Origin: Novosphingobium sp. KA1 | GTDB taxonomy: Bacteria > Pseudomonadota > Alphaproteobacteria > Sphingomonadales > Sphingomonadaceae | Assembly: GCF_017309955.1 (NCBI RefSeq) | Contig: NZ_CP021248.1 | Span: 1,268,501 to 1,332,500 of the forward strand | Length of the DNA: 64,000 nt | Direction: 5' to 3' | Shown here: piece by piece, positions 27,927 to 36,224 of the stretch | Layout of the letters: the number at the start of each line of letters is the position of its first letter | Numbering within the stretch: the stretch's first letter is position 1 | Program-made: the position numbers and the translations under genes | The notes under the pieces: model-generated | What the model was told of the DNA's origin: nothing | The model's database searches: none | Seen by the model: the letters and a program-made list of their open reading frames with translations, nothing else

Positions 27927-27946
27927 TCCCCCAGCCTGCCACCCGC

Positions 27947-28948
27947 TCATGGTAGCCTGCGGGCGCCTTGCAAAGCGGAGTCCTGGCGCCGGCCGTAGCG
28001 CCGCGCCAGCCCCGCGCAGACGAACAGCTGGGCCTGATGGAACAGCATCAGCGGCAGCACGATCAGGCCCACGGCATGGCCGGGAAACAGGATCGCCGCC
28101 ATCGGGATGCCGCCCGCCATGCTCTTTTTCGATCCGCAGAACACGATGGCGATCTCGTCCTCCTTCGAGAAGGCCAGCGCCCGGCTGGCCCAGGTGGTGA
28201 CAAGCAGGACCAGTGCCAGAACCGCCAGGTCGATCAGCAGCACGAGCGCGATGCTGGCGGGCGAAAGCTGGTGCCAGATCCCGGCCACCATGCCCGCGCT
28301 GAAGGCGGCATAGACCACCACCAGCACCGATCCGCGATCGACGACCGCGGTCAGCAGCGCATGACGGGAGAGCCAGGCGCCGATCCACGGGCGCAGGGCC
28401 TGTCCCACCGCGAAGGGCAGCAGAATCTGCAGCGCGATGTCCTCCAGCGCCTGCAGCGAAAAGCCGCCGCTGGCCGCTGGCAGCAATTGCGAGACGAGGA
28501 TCGGCGTCAGGAACACGCCCAGCACGTTGGACAGCGAGGCGCTGCACAGCGCGCCGGGCACGTTGCCGCGCGCGATCGCGGTGAAGGCAATGGAGGATTG
28601 CACGGTCGAGGGCAGCAGGCAGAGGAACAGCAGCCCGGTGACGATATCGCCCGGCAGGTGGCCCCGCAGCAGCAGCGTCATGACGATGCCGATCAGCGGG
28701 AACAGCATGTAGGTGCTGGCAAAGATCAGCGCCTGCAACCGCCAGTGCGACAGTCCCGACCAGATCGCCTGCGGTTTCAGCCGCGCCCCGTAGAGCAGGA
28801 ACAGCAGGGCGACGGCAAGGTTGACCGCCCGGTCGACCACCCCGCTCGCCCGCCCCGTCGCAGGCATCAGCGCGGCAAGCGCAACGGTGCCGATCAGCAA
28901 GAGCAGGTAGGGATCGAGGCGGGAACGGATCGTCGTCAGCAGGGCCAT
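27947..28948 (-). CDS. Bile acid:sodium symporter family carrier
   Basis: A 333-residue, ten-helix protein of the SBF-like/BASS family (PF13593 type, as YfeH). Landmarks are FLLYGARLKPQA in helix 2-3, FLCLLPSTVQSSIAFT with the discontinuous-helix Pro-Ser, and FCGSKKSMAGGIPMAAILF in the second half. Transport substrates of this branch are mostly unknown; sodium coupling is a family property. The start at 28948 is chosen because the first membrane helix follows at once, though its ribosome-binding site is weak. It is divergent from a LysR gene 88 bp away, which is its likely regulator. Confidence 0.85.
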   Translation of the reverse strand: MALLTTIRSRLDPYLLLLIGTVALAALMPATGRASGVVDRAVNLAVALLFLLYGARLKPQAIWSGLSHWRLQALIFASTYMLFPLIGIVMTLLLRGHLPGDIVTGLLFLCLLPSTVQSSIAFTAIARGNVPGALCSASLSNVLGVFLTPILVSQLLPAASGGFSLQALEDIALQILLPFAVGQALRPWIGAWLSRHALLTAVVDRGSVLVVVYAAFSAGMVAGIWHQLSPASIALVLLIDLAVLALVLLVTTWASRALAFSKEDEIAIVFCGSKKSMAGGIPMAAILFPGHAVGLIVLPLMLFHQAQLFVCAGLARRYGRRQDSALQGARRLP

Positions 28949-29016
28949 GGAAAGTCTCGTCTGGGAAGACGGCCCATCTGCGCTTGCGGGCAATGATCGA
29001 CAATCCCGATAGCCAC

Positions 29017-29029
29017 GATAACACTTATC
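29017..29029. promoter_or_regulatory. Candidate LysR binding site GATAA-CAC-TTATC
   Basis: A perfect 5-bp dyad with a 3-bp centre lies between the divergent carrier and LysR genes, 7 bp before the LysR start codon. It fits the T-N11-A logic of LTTR sites. Confidence 0.45.
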
Positions 29030-29036
29030 ATGAATA

Positions 29037-29900
29037 ATGATGACCATGTCCGTTCCGAACCTCATTCCGGTCGATCTCCTCCAGGCCTTCGTGGCAGTGG
29101 TCGACGCCGGCAGCTTCACCCGCGCGGCGCGCGCGCTCGGCCTGCGCCAGTCGACCGTCAGCCAGCAGATCGGGCGTCTCGAAACGCTCGCCGGGCGGCG
29201 CTTGCTCGACCGCGACACGCACCGCATGGCGCTGACGCCCTCGGGCGAGCGGCTGCTGGACCAGGCCCGCGCGATCATCGATTCGCATGTCCGGCTGGGC
29301 CAGACCCTGTCCGAAGCGCCCCTGCGCGGGCGGCTGCGCCTCGGGGCCTCGGAGGACTTCGTGCTGTCCGCCCTGCCCGACGTGCTCGCCACGTTCGCGC
29401 GGCGCCATCCCGAGGTCGATCTGGAACTGAGCGGGGGCCTCAGCCACGACCTCTACGATGCCTTCGACGCCGGGCGGCTCGACGTCATTTTCGTCAAGCG
29501 CCGGGCCGGTGACCGGCGCGGCACGAGGGCATGGCAGGAGCCGATCCGCTGGATCGCGCATCCGGAATTTCACCTCGATGCCCATGCACCGCTGCCGCTG
29601 CTGCTCTACCCCCCGCCCAGCGTCACCCGCGCCAGGGCGCTGGAAACGCTGGAAGGCTGCGGGCGTGACTGGCGGATCGCCTTCACCAGCGCCAGCCTCG
29701 CCGGGCTCAGCGCGGCGGCACGCGCGGGGATCGGCATCATGCCCCATTCGGAACGGCTGATGCCGCGCGGGCTGGCGGTCGTCCCTGCGGGAGCCACCCT
29801 GCCTGCCCTGCCGGACGTCGAATTTGTCGTGATCGGGCCGGGGCCGGGCAATCCTGCCGCCGACGGCCTGATCGCGACGATGCTGCAATGGGCGGTGTAA
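29037..29900 (+). CDS. LysR-family transcriptional regulator (carrier-linked)
   Basis: A 287-residue LTTR with helix-turn-helix DAGSFTRAARALGLRQSTVSQQIGRLE in pieces (residues 24-52) and a periplasmic-binding-protein-like effector domain. It is divergent from the bile-acid-symporter-type gene with the dyad GATAACACTTATC between them. The usual LTTR arrangement suggests it controls that gene and itself. The start could also be the ATG at 29046. Confidence 0.9.
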   Translation: MMTMSVPNLIPVDLLQAFVAVVDAGSFTRAARALGLRQSTVSQQIGRLETLAGRRLLDRDTHRMALTPSGERLLDQARAIIDSHVRLGQTLSEAPLRGRLRLGASEDFVLSALPDVLATFARRHPEVDLELSGGLSHDLYDAFDAGRLDVIFVKRRAGDRRGTRAWQEPIRWIAHPEFHLDAHAPLPLLLYPPPSVTRARALETLEGCGRDWRIAFTSASLAGLSAAARAGIGIMPHSERLMPRGLAVVPAGATLPALPDVEFVVIGPGPGNPAADGLIATMLQWAV

Positions 29901-30035
29901 GGCAGCGATTGCCGCGACGCTGCGGGATAGCGGCGGCCGTGCAATGCGGTTGACCTTGGCGGCGCAGGCACTAGATCATGTGGAACGGGTGGGTAAGCGT
30001 CCCTCTAAGTGGGGCGAACGAACGGATTACGAACT

Positions 30036-30818
30036 ATGACGGCACAGCGCGAAGACAAGGCCGATGTCGAAGTGAAAGGCACGCAGACCTTGATGCGTGC
30101 GCTGGACATCATGGATGAGGTGATCGACGGGCCGATCCGCGCCGCCGATCTCGCCCGCAAGCTGGGCATGAGCAAGACCACCGCGCATCGCCTTGCCCAG
30201 GCGCTGAAATCGCGCGGCTATCTCTCGGTGACCAATGATGGCTTCGGGCTCGGCCCCAAGCTGCTCGAACTGGGCGTCATGGCCACCCAGCAGATCGACT
30301 ACGTGCGCGTGGCGCGTCCGTTCATGGAAAAGCTGTCGGAGGACACCGGCTTCTGCGTCTTCGTGGGCAAACGCGAGGGCGACTGGTCCCGCCACCTCGA
30401 CCGCGTGACCGGCCGCCAGCGCCTGCGCGTCGCCACCGCCCCGGGCGACCGCCGCCCGATCGCCGAGACGGGTCTTGGCAAGGCGCTGCTGCTCGATGAG
30501 CCGGAAGAGGTCTGGGAAGACCTCTACCGCCAGGCGAGCGGCGGCAAGGTTTCGGCCAGGGCGATGAAGGACTACGTGGCGCAGATGCGCGTGCACAAGG
30601 CGCGGGGCTATGTGCTGCACGACAGCGAACTGGGCGACGGCGTGCGTTCCATCGCCGCGCCGATCCGCGATGCCCGCCGCCAGATCTGCATCGCCCTCTC
30701 CATCGCCAGCGCCGCGCACTACCTGACCGACGACATCGTCGACGACCTCGCCGCCGCGATCGTCGCCACGGCGGGCGAGATCGGCGAGGCCGTCGGCTAC
30801 CGCGCGCCGCGGGGATGA
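30036..30818 (+). CDS. IclR-family transcriptional regulator
   Basis: A 260-residue regulator. The N-terminal winged helix (TLMRALDIMDEVIDGPIRAADLARKLGMSKTTAHRL in pieces, residues 15-55) is followed by a GAF-like effector domain (DTGFCVFVGKREG, GRQRLRVATAPGDRRPIAETGLGKALL). IclR proteins usually control uptake and breakdown of sugar acids or aromatics. No target gene is adjacent: an IS remnant lies downstream and the LysR gene upstream. The ATG at 30036 is chosen; a GTG at 30009 is possible. Confidence 0.9.
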   Translation: MTAQREDKADVEVKGTQTLMRALDIMDEVIDGPIRAADLARKLGMSKTTAHRLAQALKSRGYLSVTNDGFGLGPKLLELGVMATQQIDYVRVARPFMEKLSEDTGFCVFVGKREGDWSRHLDRVTGRQRLRVATAPGDRRPIAETGLGKALLLDEPEEVWEDLYRQASGGKVSARAMKDYVAQMRVHKARGYVLHDSELGDGVRSIAAPIRDARRQICIALSIASAAHYLTDDIVDDLAAAIVATAGEIGEAVGYRAPRG

Positions 30819-31246
30819 ACGGTCGGGGGCGGCGAACAGGAACGCCGCGTTTGCTGACCTCGCAATCCCGCGCAGGCCGGGCTTGTTGAAGCCCGCCGCA
30901 GCAACGCGCTGTGACAAGGCCGACCAGAGGATAGTCACGCCCCGCGTGCGGGCTTCGACAAGCTCAGCCTGAGCGGGGTTGGGTTAAAACACGGAGCGGC
31001 AGGACGCGTTCCGTGGCGGACGTTTGTTGAACATCGCAATTTTTCAGATAGCGGCCATTCTGAAATTCCATAAGCTGACCGGATGGAACATCGGTTCTTC
31101 GCTATCCCAGTTATCTCCCTTTGCCTTGCAGCTTGCGGGGGCTCGCCGTCAATCACTCGGATCGAGCTTAAGAGCCCGCGCCGAAAGTTGTTGAGCAATA
31201 CCAGCATGTTGTGATTCACGCCGTCCTGCGAGAGATGGAGTGATCA
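30819..31246. other. Gene-free stretch with a REP element
   Basis: These 428 bases carry no gene with credible protein features. The one minus-strand ORF (30935-31219) includes the REP sequence and has low-complexity content. The left part is GC-rich and the right part (31010-31200) has lower GC, close to the IS5-type remnant. Confidence 0.5.
30951..30977. repeat. REP-type palindromic repeat
   Basis: GGCTTCGACAAGCTCAGCCT followed by GAGCGGG is the common short intergenic palindrome of sphingomonads. A related copy in reverse orientation is at 40413-40442. Confidence 0.7.
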
Positions 31247-31417
31247 ATGACATGGACTGGTATTGCCCGGCAGGAGCATAGCCGGAAAGGATTGCGCTAT
31301 TCCAGTGATATGACGGACCGTGAGTGGTCTTTGGCGGAGCCGTTCATCCCGCCGGCCAAGCGCGGAGGTCGTCGTCGGACGACAGACATGCGCGAGGTGG
31401 TGAATGCCTTGCTTTGA
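31247..31417 (+). pseudogene. IS5-family transposase remnant (N-terminus only)
   Basis: A 56-residue fragment with DMTDREWSLAEPFIPPAKRG and TTDMREVVNALL, the N-terminal DUF4096 domain of IS5-type transposases, which normally continue for over 200 residues. It is cut exactly where the IS3 inverted repeat begins; the TGA that ends it is the first three bases of that repeat. No matching C-terminus is found on the far side of the IS3 element, so the rest is lost. Confidence 0.8.
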
Positions 31418-31432
31418 GTAGCCCCTAGTTTT

Positions 31433-32308
31433 CTAGACGCCTTCTGCTCTCAAAATCTGCTGCCGTTCGAACTGGTTGGGTGACAACATCCCGTTCCTGA
31501 CCAGCTTGCGCACCGGGTTGTAGAACATCTCGATGTAATCGAACACGTCCTGCCGGGCTTCATCGCGTGTTTTGTAGGTGCGGCGCCGGATGCGCTCACG
31601 CTTGAGCGAGGAGAAGAAGCTCTCGGCGACGGCGTTGTCATGACAGTTGCCGCGCCGGCTCATCGAATGCTCAAGATTGTGAGCTCGGATGAAGGCCGCC
31701 CAGTCCATGCTGGTGAACTGGGAGCCCTGATCCGAGTGGATCAGCACCCGTTGCTTCGGCTTGCGCCGCCATACCGCCATGTGCAGCGCCTGCAGCACCG
31801 CATCGGTGGTCTGCCTGCTCTGCATCGACCAACCCACCACGCGGCGGGAATAGAGATCAATCACGACGGCCAGATAGGCGAAGCCCTCCAAGGTTCGGAT
31901 GGAGGTGATGTCTGTCACCCAGGCCTTATCAGGTGCGGCTACGTCGAACTTGCGATCCAGGGTGTTGTCGACCGCCAGGGACGGCTTGCCGCCATAGCTC
32001 CCCGGTCGGCGCTTGTAGCCGACCTGCGCCTTGATACCCGCCAGCCTGGTCAACCGGGCAACGCGGTTCGGACAGCAGGTCTCGCCCTGATCCAGCAGGT
32101 CGTCGTGCAGCTTGCGGTATCCATAGACCTTACCGCTGTCGTTCCAGGCTTGCCGGATCAACTCTGTCTGCCGAGCATCTTCCTGGGCCCGCGTGCTCAG
32201 TGGGCTCTTCTTCCAAGCATAGAAACCGCTGGGCTGGATGCGCAGGTACCGACACATAGACCGAACCCTGAACTGGTCACGATGCTCGGCGACAAATGCG
32301 TATCTCAC
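31433..32308 (-). CDS. IS3-family transposase OrfB (DDE integrase domain)
   Basis: A 291-residue integrase-type protein with an HTH_21 region (LCRYLRIQPSGFYAWKKS without the first Leu; residues 18-35), and the DDE core: WVTDITSI (first Asp), IHSDQGSQF (second Asp) and NAVAESFFSSLK (Glu). The end NPVRKLVRNGMLSPNQFE is typical. OrfB is normally made as an OrfAB fusion by -1 frameshifting; here the upstream OrfA is severed by an IS110 insertion, so only separate expression from the GTG at 32308 remains. The reading frame itself is intact. Confidence 0.93.
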   Translation of the reverse strand: MRYAFVAEHRDQFRVRSMCRYLRIQPSGFYAWKKSPLSTRAQEDARQTELIRQAWNDSGKVYGYRKLHDDLLDQGETCCPNRVARLTRLAGIKAQVGYKRRPGSYGGKPSLAVDNTLDRKFDVAAPDKAWVTDITSIRTLEGFAYLAVVIDLYSRRVVGWSMQSRQTTDAVLQALHMAVWRRKPKQRVLIHSDQGSQFTSMDWAAFIRAHNLEHSMSRRGNCHDNAVAESFFSSLKRERIRRRTYKTRDEARQDVFDYIEMFYNPVRKLVRNGMLSPNQFERQQILRAEGV

Positions 32309-32341
32309 TTTGCATCCCTGGCGAAATACGCGGTGGCTTTC

Positions 32342-33709
32342 CTAAGAAACAGCTGTCTCAGGCTCTGACGGCAGTTCCTGGAGCGAGAAGCCGAAGGCTT
32401 TCGCGCGGCGCTGGAGATTGCCGATTACCCGGCTGCGATACCGTTCTTCATATTGGGCTGCACCGGGGTCACTATACGCCATCCCGTGACGCAACGCGTT
32501 GTAGAACAACACGGCGAGCTTGCGCGCGGTGGCGGTCACAGCCTTGGCCTTTCCTGCCCTTGCAGACAGACGGCGGTAAAATGCACCGAGCGCGGTATCA
32601 GTCCGGCCTATCGTAGTTGCCGCAAGGCGCAGCAGCGCCGCCGCCCGGCTCGATGATCGGCGCGTTTTCGATGATAGCAGCTTGCCGCCCGATATCTTGT
32701 TGCCCGGCGCCAGGCACAGCCATGATGTAAAGTGCTTTGAGCTTGGCCACGCCGCAAGGTCAGTGCCGCACTCTCCGACCAGCTTGAGGGCCAGCGATGG
32801 TCCAATGCCGTGGATCTGGGTCAAGTCTACTCCCAGCACGCGATAGAGCGCAGAACGAACTTCAAAGTCCGGCGCGTTCACTTGTTTGGTCCTGGTCCGA
32901 ACCTTCGGCAAACGGGCAATGTCGTACCCGTCGCCGCCTTCTAGGTCCCGGAGCGCAATCTCCAGCTTTCGGTCGCACTCCACGATCTTGAGCTGGTAAA
33001 AGTCGAATAGCGCAAGCGATTGGCACAGCGCGAAGACGTGTTCATCGCGCCAGTTGCCGGTCAAGGCGGAACAGATTGTCTCGGTGCTGGCATGACATCG
33101 AACGTCACGCATCTGGGCAAGGGTGGCGGGGTTGCGCTCGCCGTCGGCGATGGCCCGGATAACACGCATGCCCGTGGCGCCGGTGATGTCGGAGACGACG
33201 TGGTGCAATTGCACATTCATCTCCATCAGCGCCTTCTGCATGTGCTGGATATGCGATGCCGCGTACTCGATCAGTCGCTCACGCTGCCGCATGTAGGCCC
33301 GCAACGTGGCGACCCCGGCTTTGGGGCGAAAACTGCCACGCAAGAGGCCGTAGCTGTGCAGCCGCTGAAGCCATGACGCATCATTCACATCGGTTTTGCG
33401 GCCGGGGACATTCTTTGCATACCGCGCATTGACGAGGATGACGTGGAACCCGTGCTCCTCCAGCACCTCGAAAGCCGGGATCCAGTAGACGCCGGTAGAC
33501 TCCATCGCCACGCTTGTGACGCCGCACGCTTTGAACCAGCGCGCCATGTCATGCAGGTCCCCGGTGAATGTGTTGAACGCGCGTACGGGCCGATCATCGG
33601 CGTCGGGATTGACCGCTGCCATGTGCATGGTCGATCCGATATCGATCGCCGCCGCGCCCGGCACAATCATCGGCATATCACCGACCTTCGCCGCTTTTGA
33701 TCTACTCAT
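32342..33709 (-). CDS. IS110-family transposase (DEDD recombinase)
   Basis: A 455-residue protein with a RuvC-like N-terminal domain carrying the DEDD residues (AIDIGS D23, AMESTGVYW E70, TDVNDASW D107 and D110), a coiled-coil middle and a C-terminal Tnp20 domain with the HhH-like IHGIGPSLALKLVGE and the catalytic Ser in NKISGGK (about S340). IS110 enzymes are guided by a bridge RNA and join DNA through the Ser. The start at 33709 has GGAGGAG 7 bp upstream; the longer frame from 33775 would use up the non-coding end. All key residues are present, so it looks active. Confidence 0.92.
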   Translation of the reverse strand: MSRSKAAKVGDMPMIVPGAAAIDIGSTMHMAAVNPDADDRPVRAFNTFTGDLHDMARWFKACGVTSVAMESTGVYWIPAFEVLEEHGFHVILVNARYAKNVPGRKTDVNDASWLQRLHSYGLLRGSFRPKAGVATLRAYMRQRERLIEYAASHIQHMQKALMEMNVQLHHVVSDITGATGMRVIRAIADGERNPATLAQMRDVRCHASTETICSALTGNWRDEHVFALCQSLALFDFYQLKIVECDRKLEIALRDLEGGDGYDIARLPKVRTRTKQVNAPDFEVRSALYRVLGVDLTQIHGIGPSLALKLVGECGTDLAAWPSSKHFTSWLCLAPGNKISGGKLLSSKTRRSSSRAAALLRLAATTIGRTDTALGAFYRRLSARAGKAKAVTATARKLAVLFYNALRHGMAYSDPGAAQYEERYRSRVIGNLQRRAKAFGFSLQELPSEPETAVS

Positions 33710-33940
33710 TCCACAACTCCTCCAGAACGGGAGGGCATGGGCGATGCAAACCGTCATTTTCCTAACCGGGGTCACCGCTGTGCGATGCCACCACTCTCAA
33801 GTGCGCAACTGCCCACGGGCCACGTTTTTTAACGGGGTATCATGCCACCAATAAGCGAACGGCCGCGACCCTCCTGGCGAGCAGCATAGCACGACCCGTT
33901 TCTACCGCGCACAGGCGGGCTAAACCCGCGACCGTTTTTT
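33710..33940 (-). ncRNA. Candidate IS110 bridge RNA region
   Basis: In the IS110 group the guide RNA is encoded in the non-coding end upstream of the transposase. This element has about 230 bp there, on the transposase strand. It contains the hairpin GCGGG-CTAAA-CCCGC (33915-33929) and, in its interior at 33823-33831, the 9-mer CGTTTTTTA, which is repeated exactly at the element/target junction (33933-33941). Such a match is what a guide loop would show. The exact ends and fold were not computed. Confidence 0.45.
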
Positions 33941-34170
33941 AGGATGTCGCGCTCCTCGGTCACCCGGGCCAGCTCGCGCTTCAACTGGCGAATCTCGGCA
34001 TCCTTGCTGGCATCACCAGACACCACCTTCGCCAGTTGCCGCTTCCAGGCATACAGCGAATGCTGACTGACGCCGAGCCGCTCGGATACCTCCGCTACCG
34101 GGTACCCACGTTCGGTGATCTGGGCCACCGCATCGCGCTTGAACTCATCGCTGAAATTAGGCTTCCCCAT
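33938..34170 (-). pseudogene. IS3-family OrfA, split by the IS110 insertion
   Basis: The first 77 or so residues match IS3 OrfA: an HTH_Tnp_1 domain (FSDEFKRDAVAQITERGYPV in part, then VSERLGVSQHSLYAWKRQL) and a leucine-zipper-like helix (IRQLKRELARVTEERDILK). Normal OrfA goes on to about 100 residues and contains the frameshift A run; here the frame enters the IS110 sequence at that run and reads unrelated residues to 33829. The missing end (TAYFARDAK) is found at about 32310-32338. Confidence 0.85.
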
Positions 34171-34230
34171 CGTCGTCTCCTGTCCTCAAAATTAGGATAG
34201 AAGCCGTCCAGAAATCTAGGGGCCACTCAC

Positions 34231-34533
34231 CTGCCCTTTCTCGCGATCCTGTGGTTTTGCCATGACCGACTGCAGCTATCGAGGCGATGGGCCGTCGTTC
34301 TCGGATGGCTTGGGGCCGCCATCTTTTTCAGTGCCATCCATTTGCCCACCTACCAGTGGAATTTCGTCCAGTGCTTCCTGGTCATCGGCACCGCGCGCGT
34401 TGCGCTGCTCACTGGCTACGTGGTGACAAAAAACACCTGGGTTTCCACCGCCGCGCACGTCCTGAACGACTGGATCTTCTTCACGGTCATCGCCACGCTC
34501 CAGAAAGCTGCGACGCTTCCGCTGCATGCATGA
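34231..34533 (+). pseudogene. CPBP-family intramembrane protease, 5'-truncated
   Basis: The reading frame starts directly at the IS3 end and has no start codon. It encodes about 100 residues of the C-terminal half of a CPBP (CAAX-protease-like) membrane protein, with the motif FFSAIHLP (catalytic His), a hydrophobic helix and AAHVLNDW (second His and Asn). The N-terminal EExxxR motif is missing. The rest of the gene is not found left of the insertion, so it was deleted. Confidence 0.7.
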
Positions 34534-34704
34534 TTACCGATCGACAAGCGATTGCCCAAAGCCCTGCCATGGGATGGTGTGCTTGGGGAGAAGCGGCCGA
34601 TCCTGTCGCACCCCGAGGTCGAACGAAAATGAGGCTATGGCAGCCGGAATAGCAGACCTTCTGCATCTGGGGATGCAAAATCCACTGCTGAACGACCAGC
34701 AAGG

Positions 34705-34854
34705 GTCGACATCTACTACGGCGGCATCAAGGCCCCAATCTGGCATGGCACCGGCTCCCAGCGGGTGACCAGCAAGACCGCCTCGGCGGAGAACGTCACC
34801 GCCGCGGTGGATGCCGTGCTCGCCAAGTTCCCGCCCCCGGCGAAGTTGCGCCGT
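34705..34854 (+). pseudogene. Fragment resembling the C-terminus of a DUF4136 lipoprotein
   Basis: The frame reads VDIYYGGIKAPIWHGTGSQR and then SAENVTAAVDAVLAKFPP, which resembles the C-terminal strand and helix of DUF4136 proteins. There is no start codon and the upstream part is frameshifted. The frame continues antisense through the outer-membrane protein gene, which is not meaningful. The family call is from memory and moderate. Confidence 0.4.
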
Positions 34855-36021
34855 TCAGAAGGCCTCGGCGATCCCGAGGTAGAGACCTTGCGACTTCCAG
34901 CCGACCGCGAGGTCCAGCCTGAGGTTGACGTTGGTCTGGCGCGAGGGGCGGAAACGCAGCCCGGCGCCGGCCGACGGCAGGAAGTTGCTCTCCCCGATCC
35001 GGCCCAGCGAAGGTGCGATGCCGCCGATCCCGGCGAAGGCGACCATCCCGAAGCGCCCCGCGAGGCGCCGCCGCCACTCGCCCTGCAGCGCCCAGCTCGC
35101 CCCGTCGCGATAGCGCCCCGAGGCATAGCCGCGCAGATCGCTCTTCTGGCCATAGAGGCACATCGCGTAGAACGGCGCGTCGGCGGCGGCGCACAGCCCC
35201 GCATGCAGCGCCCATGTCGTGCGTGGCCCGGTCGGTACGTAATAGCTGCTGCCTGCGGTCAGTTTGCTCATCCGGTAGTCGCTTCCCAGCACCCCCATGC
35301 CCAGCAGCCATTCCGCATGGGCATAGAGCCCTTGGCGCGGATTGAGCGTATCGTCGCGGGTGTCGAAGCTGACCGAGGGGCCAAGCAGGACGAGGGTGCC
35401 GTCGAGCTGGCGCTGCGAGGGCACGAGGTCCGCCAGTTGCCCGTCTTCCTCGGCAGGTTGCGCATCCATCTTCAGGAGAAGGCCGCGCGCGCCGGCATAG
35501 AGCCTGCCGGCGACCCGTGCCTGCCCTTGCAGGCGCAGGGCGGTGAAGCGCTCGTGCAGCTGGATCGAATCCCCCCTGTCGCCCGCGTCCGCGCCGATCC
35601 CGTAGAACTTCATGATCAGCTTTCCCGTGCCCAGCGCCGCCGAAACCCGATAACGGTCGTGGTCGAGCGACATCGAATGCAGCGCGCCGACCATCCAGTT
35701 GCCCTGGTTGGTCTTCATCGCCGCCGCCCCGGTGATCCACGGACTGGGCGCGTCGTTGGGATTGTAGAAGGCGACGCCTGCCGCGACGATGCCGGTTCCC
35801 AGCGTCGGATTGGTGATCGGCAGCGGCACCGCCAGCACGTCGGCGCCCTTGCCTTGCTTGCGGTTCGAGATCGAAGCCACCGCAAGGCTCGCGGCGATCT
35901 CGGCCTGATCGTCGACTTCCTCCATCTCGTCGGCGGGCCCCACTGCCAGGACAGGCACCGGCGCAAGCGTCCCGGCCAGGGCCACGGGCAAGAGCGGAAG
36001 GGTGAATCGAAAGCGCGGCAC
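34855..36021 (-). CDS. Omp85-like outer-membrane barrel protein without POTRA domains
   Basis: A 388-residue protein with a signal peptide (cut near VLAVG) and a barrel domain of the bacterial surface antigen (D15) type: GTGIVAAGVAFYNP, DTRDDTLNPRQGLYA (the loop-6 region preceding a strand), SDLRGYASGRYRDG (the RGY-type motif of loop 6) and a C-terminal Phe. No POTRA repeats are present, so this is a short relative of BamA/TamA and not a full assembly factor. A GTG start is used. It pairs with a divergent paralogue at 36225. Function unknown. Confidence 0.8.
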   Translation of the reverse strand: MPRFRFTLPLLPVALAGTLAPVPVLAVGPADEMEEVDDQAEIAASLAVASISNRKQGKGADVLAVPLPITNPTLGTGIVAAGVAFYNPNDAPSPWITGAAAMKTNQGNWMVGALHSMSLDHDRYRVSAALGTGKLIMKFYGIGADAGDRGDSIQLHERFTALRLQGQARVAGRLYAGARGLLLKMDAQPAEEDGQLADLVPSQRQLDGTLVLLGPSVSFDTRDDTLNPRQGLYAHAEWLLGMGVLGSDYRMSKLTAGSSYYVPTGPRTTWALHAGLCAAADAPFYAMCLYGQKSDLRGYASGRYRDGASWALQGEWRRRLAGRFGMVAFAGIGGIAPSLGRIGESNFLPSAGAGLRFRPSRQTNVNLRLDLAVGWKSQGLYLGIAEAF

Positions 36022-36224
36022 GGCCCGAAGGTACCCTTCGGCGTGGCCGTGAAATATCGGGAAATACCCTCGCGCTGCCGAAAAATGCCGCGCGCACAGC
36101 GCTTTCCCTGCCCGATATGCGGGATTGTACCGATGGTTGCCCCCCGTAGAGCGCTCTATCGACTGTGGTGACGCTAGTCATGCGGTCATGCGGATCGAGG
36201 GAGACGGACGAGAGGATGATACCC

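Larger units (their letters stand above)
32339..33940 (-). mobile_element. IS110-family insertion sequence inside the IS3 element
   Basis: The boundaries are inferred from the interrupted host sequence: the OrfA reading frame stops matching its family at the A run (CCTAAAAAA) near 33934-33941, and the continuation AAAGCCACC plus TAYFARDAK resumes at about 32339. There are no clear terminal inverted repeats and no target duplication, as expected for IS110. The transposase gene is at 32342-33709 and its stop codon lies almost at the element end. About 230 bp of non-coding DNA precede the gene. Confidence 0.8.
31415..34229 (-). mobile_element. IS3-family insertion sequence, interrupted by an IS110 element
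   Basis: Terminal inverted repeats of about 31 bp start TGAGTAGCCCCTAGTTTTCT at the left and TGAGTGGCCCCTAGATTTCT (complement) at the right, with about 27 of 31 bases matching. The ends follow the TG...CA rule of the family. OrfA and OrfB lie on the minus strand, but an IS110 element of about 1.6 kb sits between them. No target duplication is visible: bases next to the ends are CTT and CCT, and the flanks belong to different genes, which suggests a deletion or recombination after insertion. Confidence 0.85.

Noticed and set aside
30935..31219. A 94-residue minus-strand open frame
   Set aside because: Its C-terminus is encoded by a REP repeat and no family or ribosome-binding site is seen.
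31412..34232. Target duplication of the IS3 element
   Set aside because: The bases next to the ends (CTT and CCT) are not identical, and the flanks belong to different genes.
34765..36171. A 468-residue plus-strand open frame starting in the DUF4136-like fragment
   Set aside because: Only the first 30 or so residues look like protein; the rest is antisense to the Omp85-like gene.
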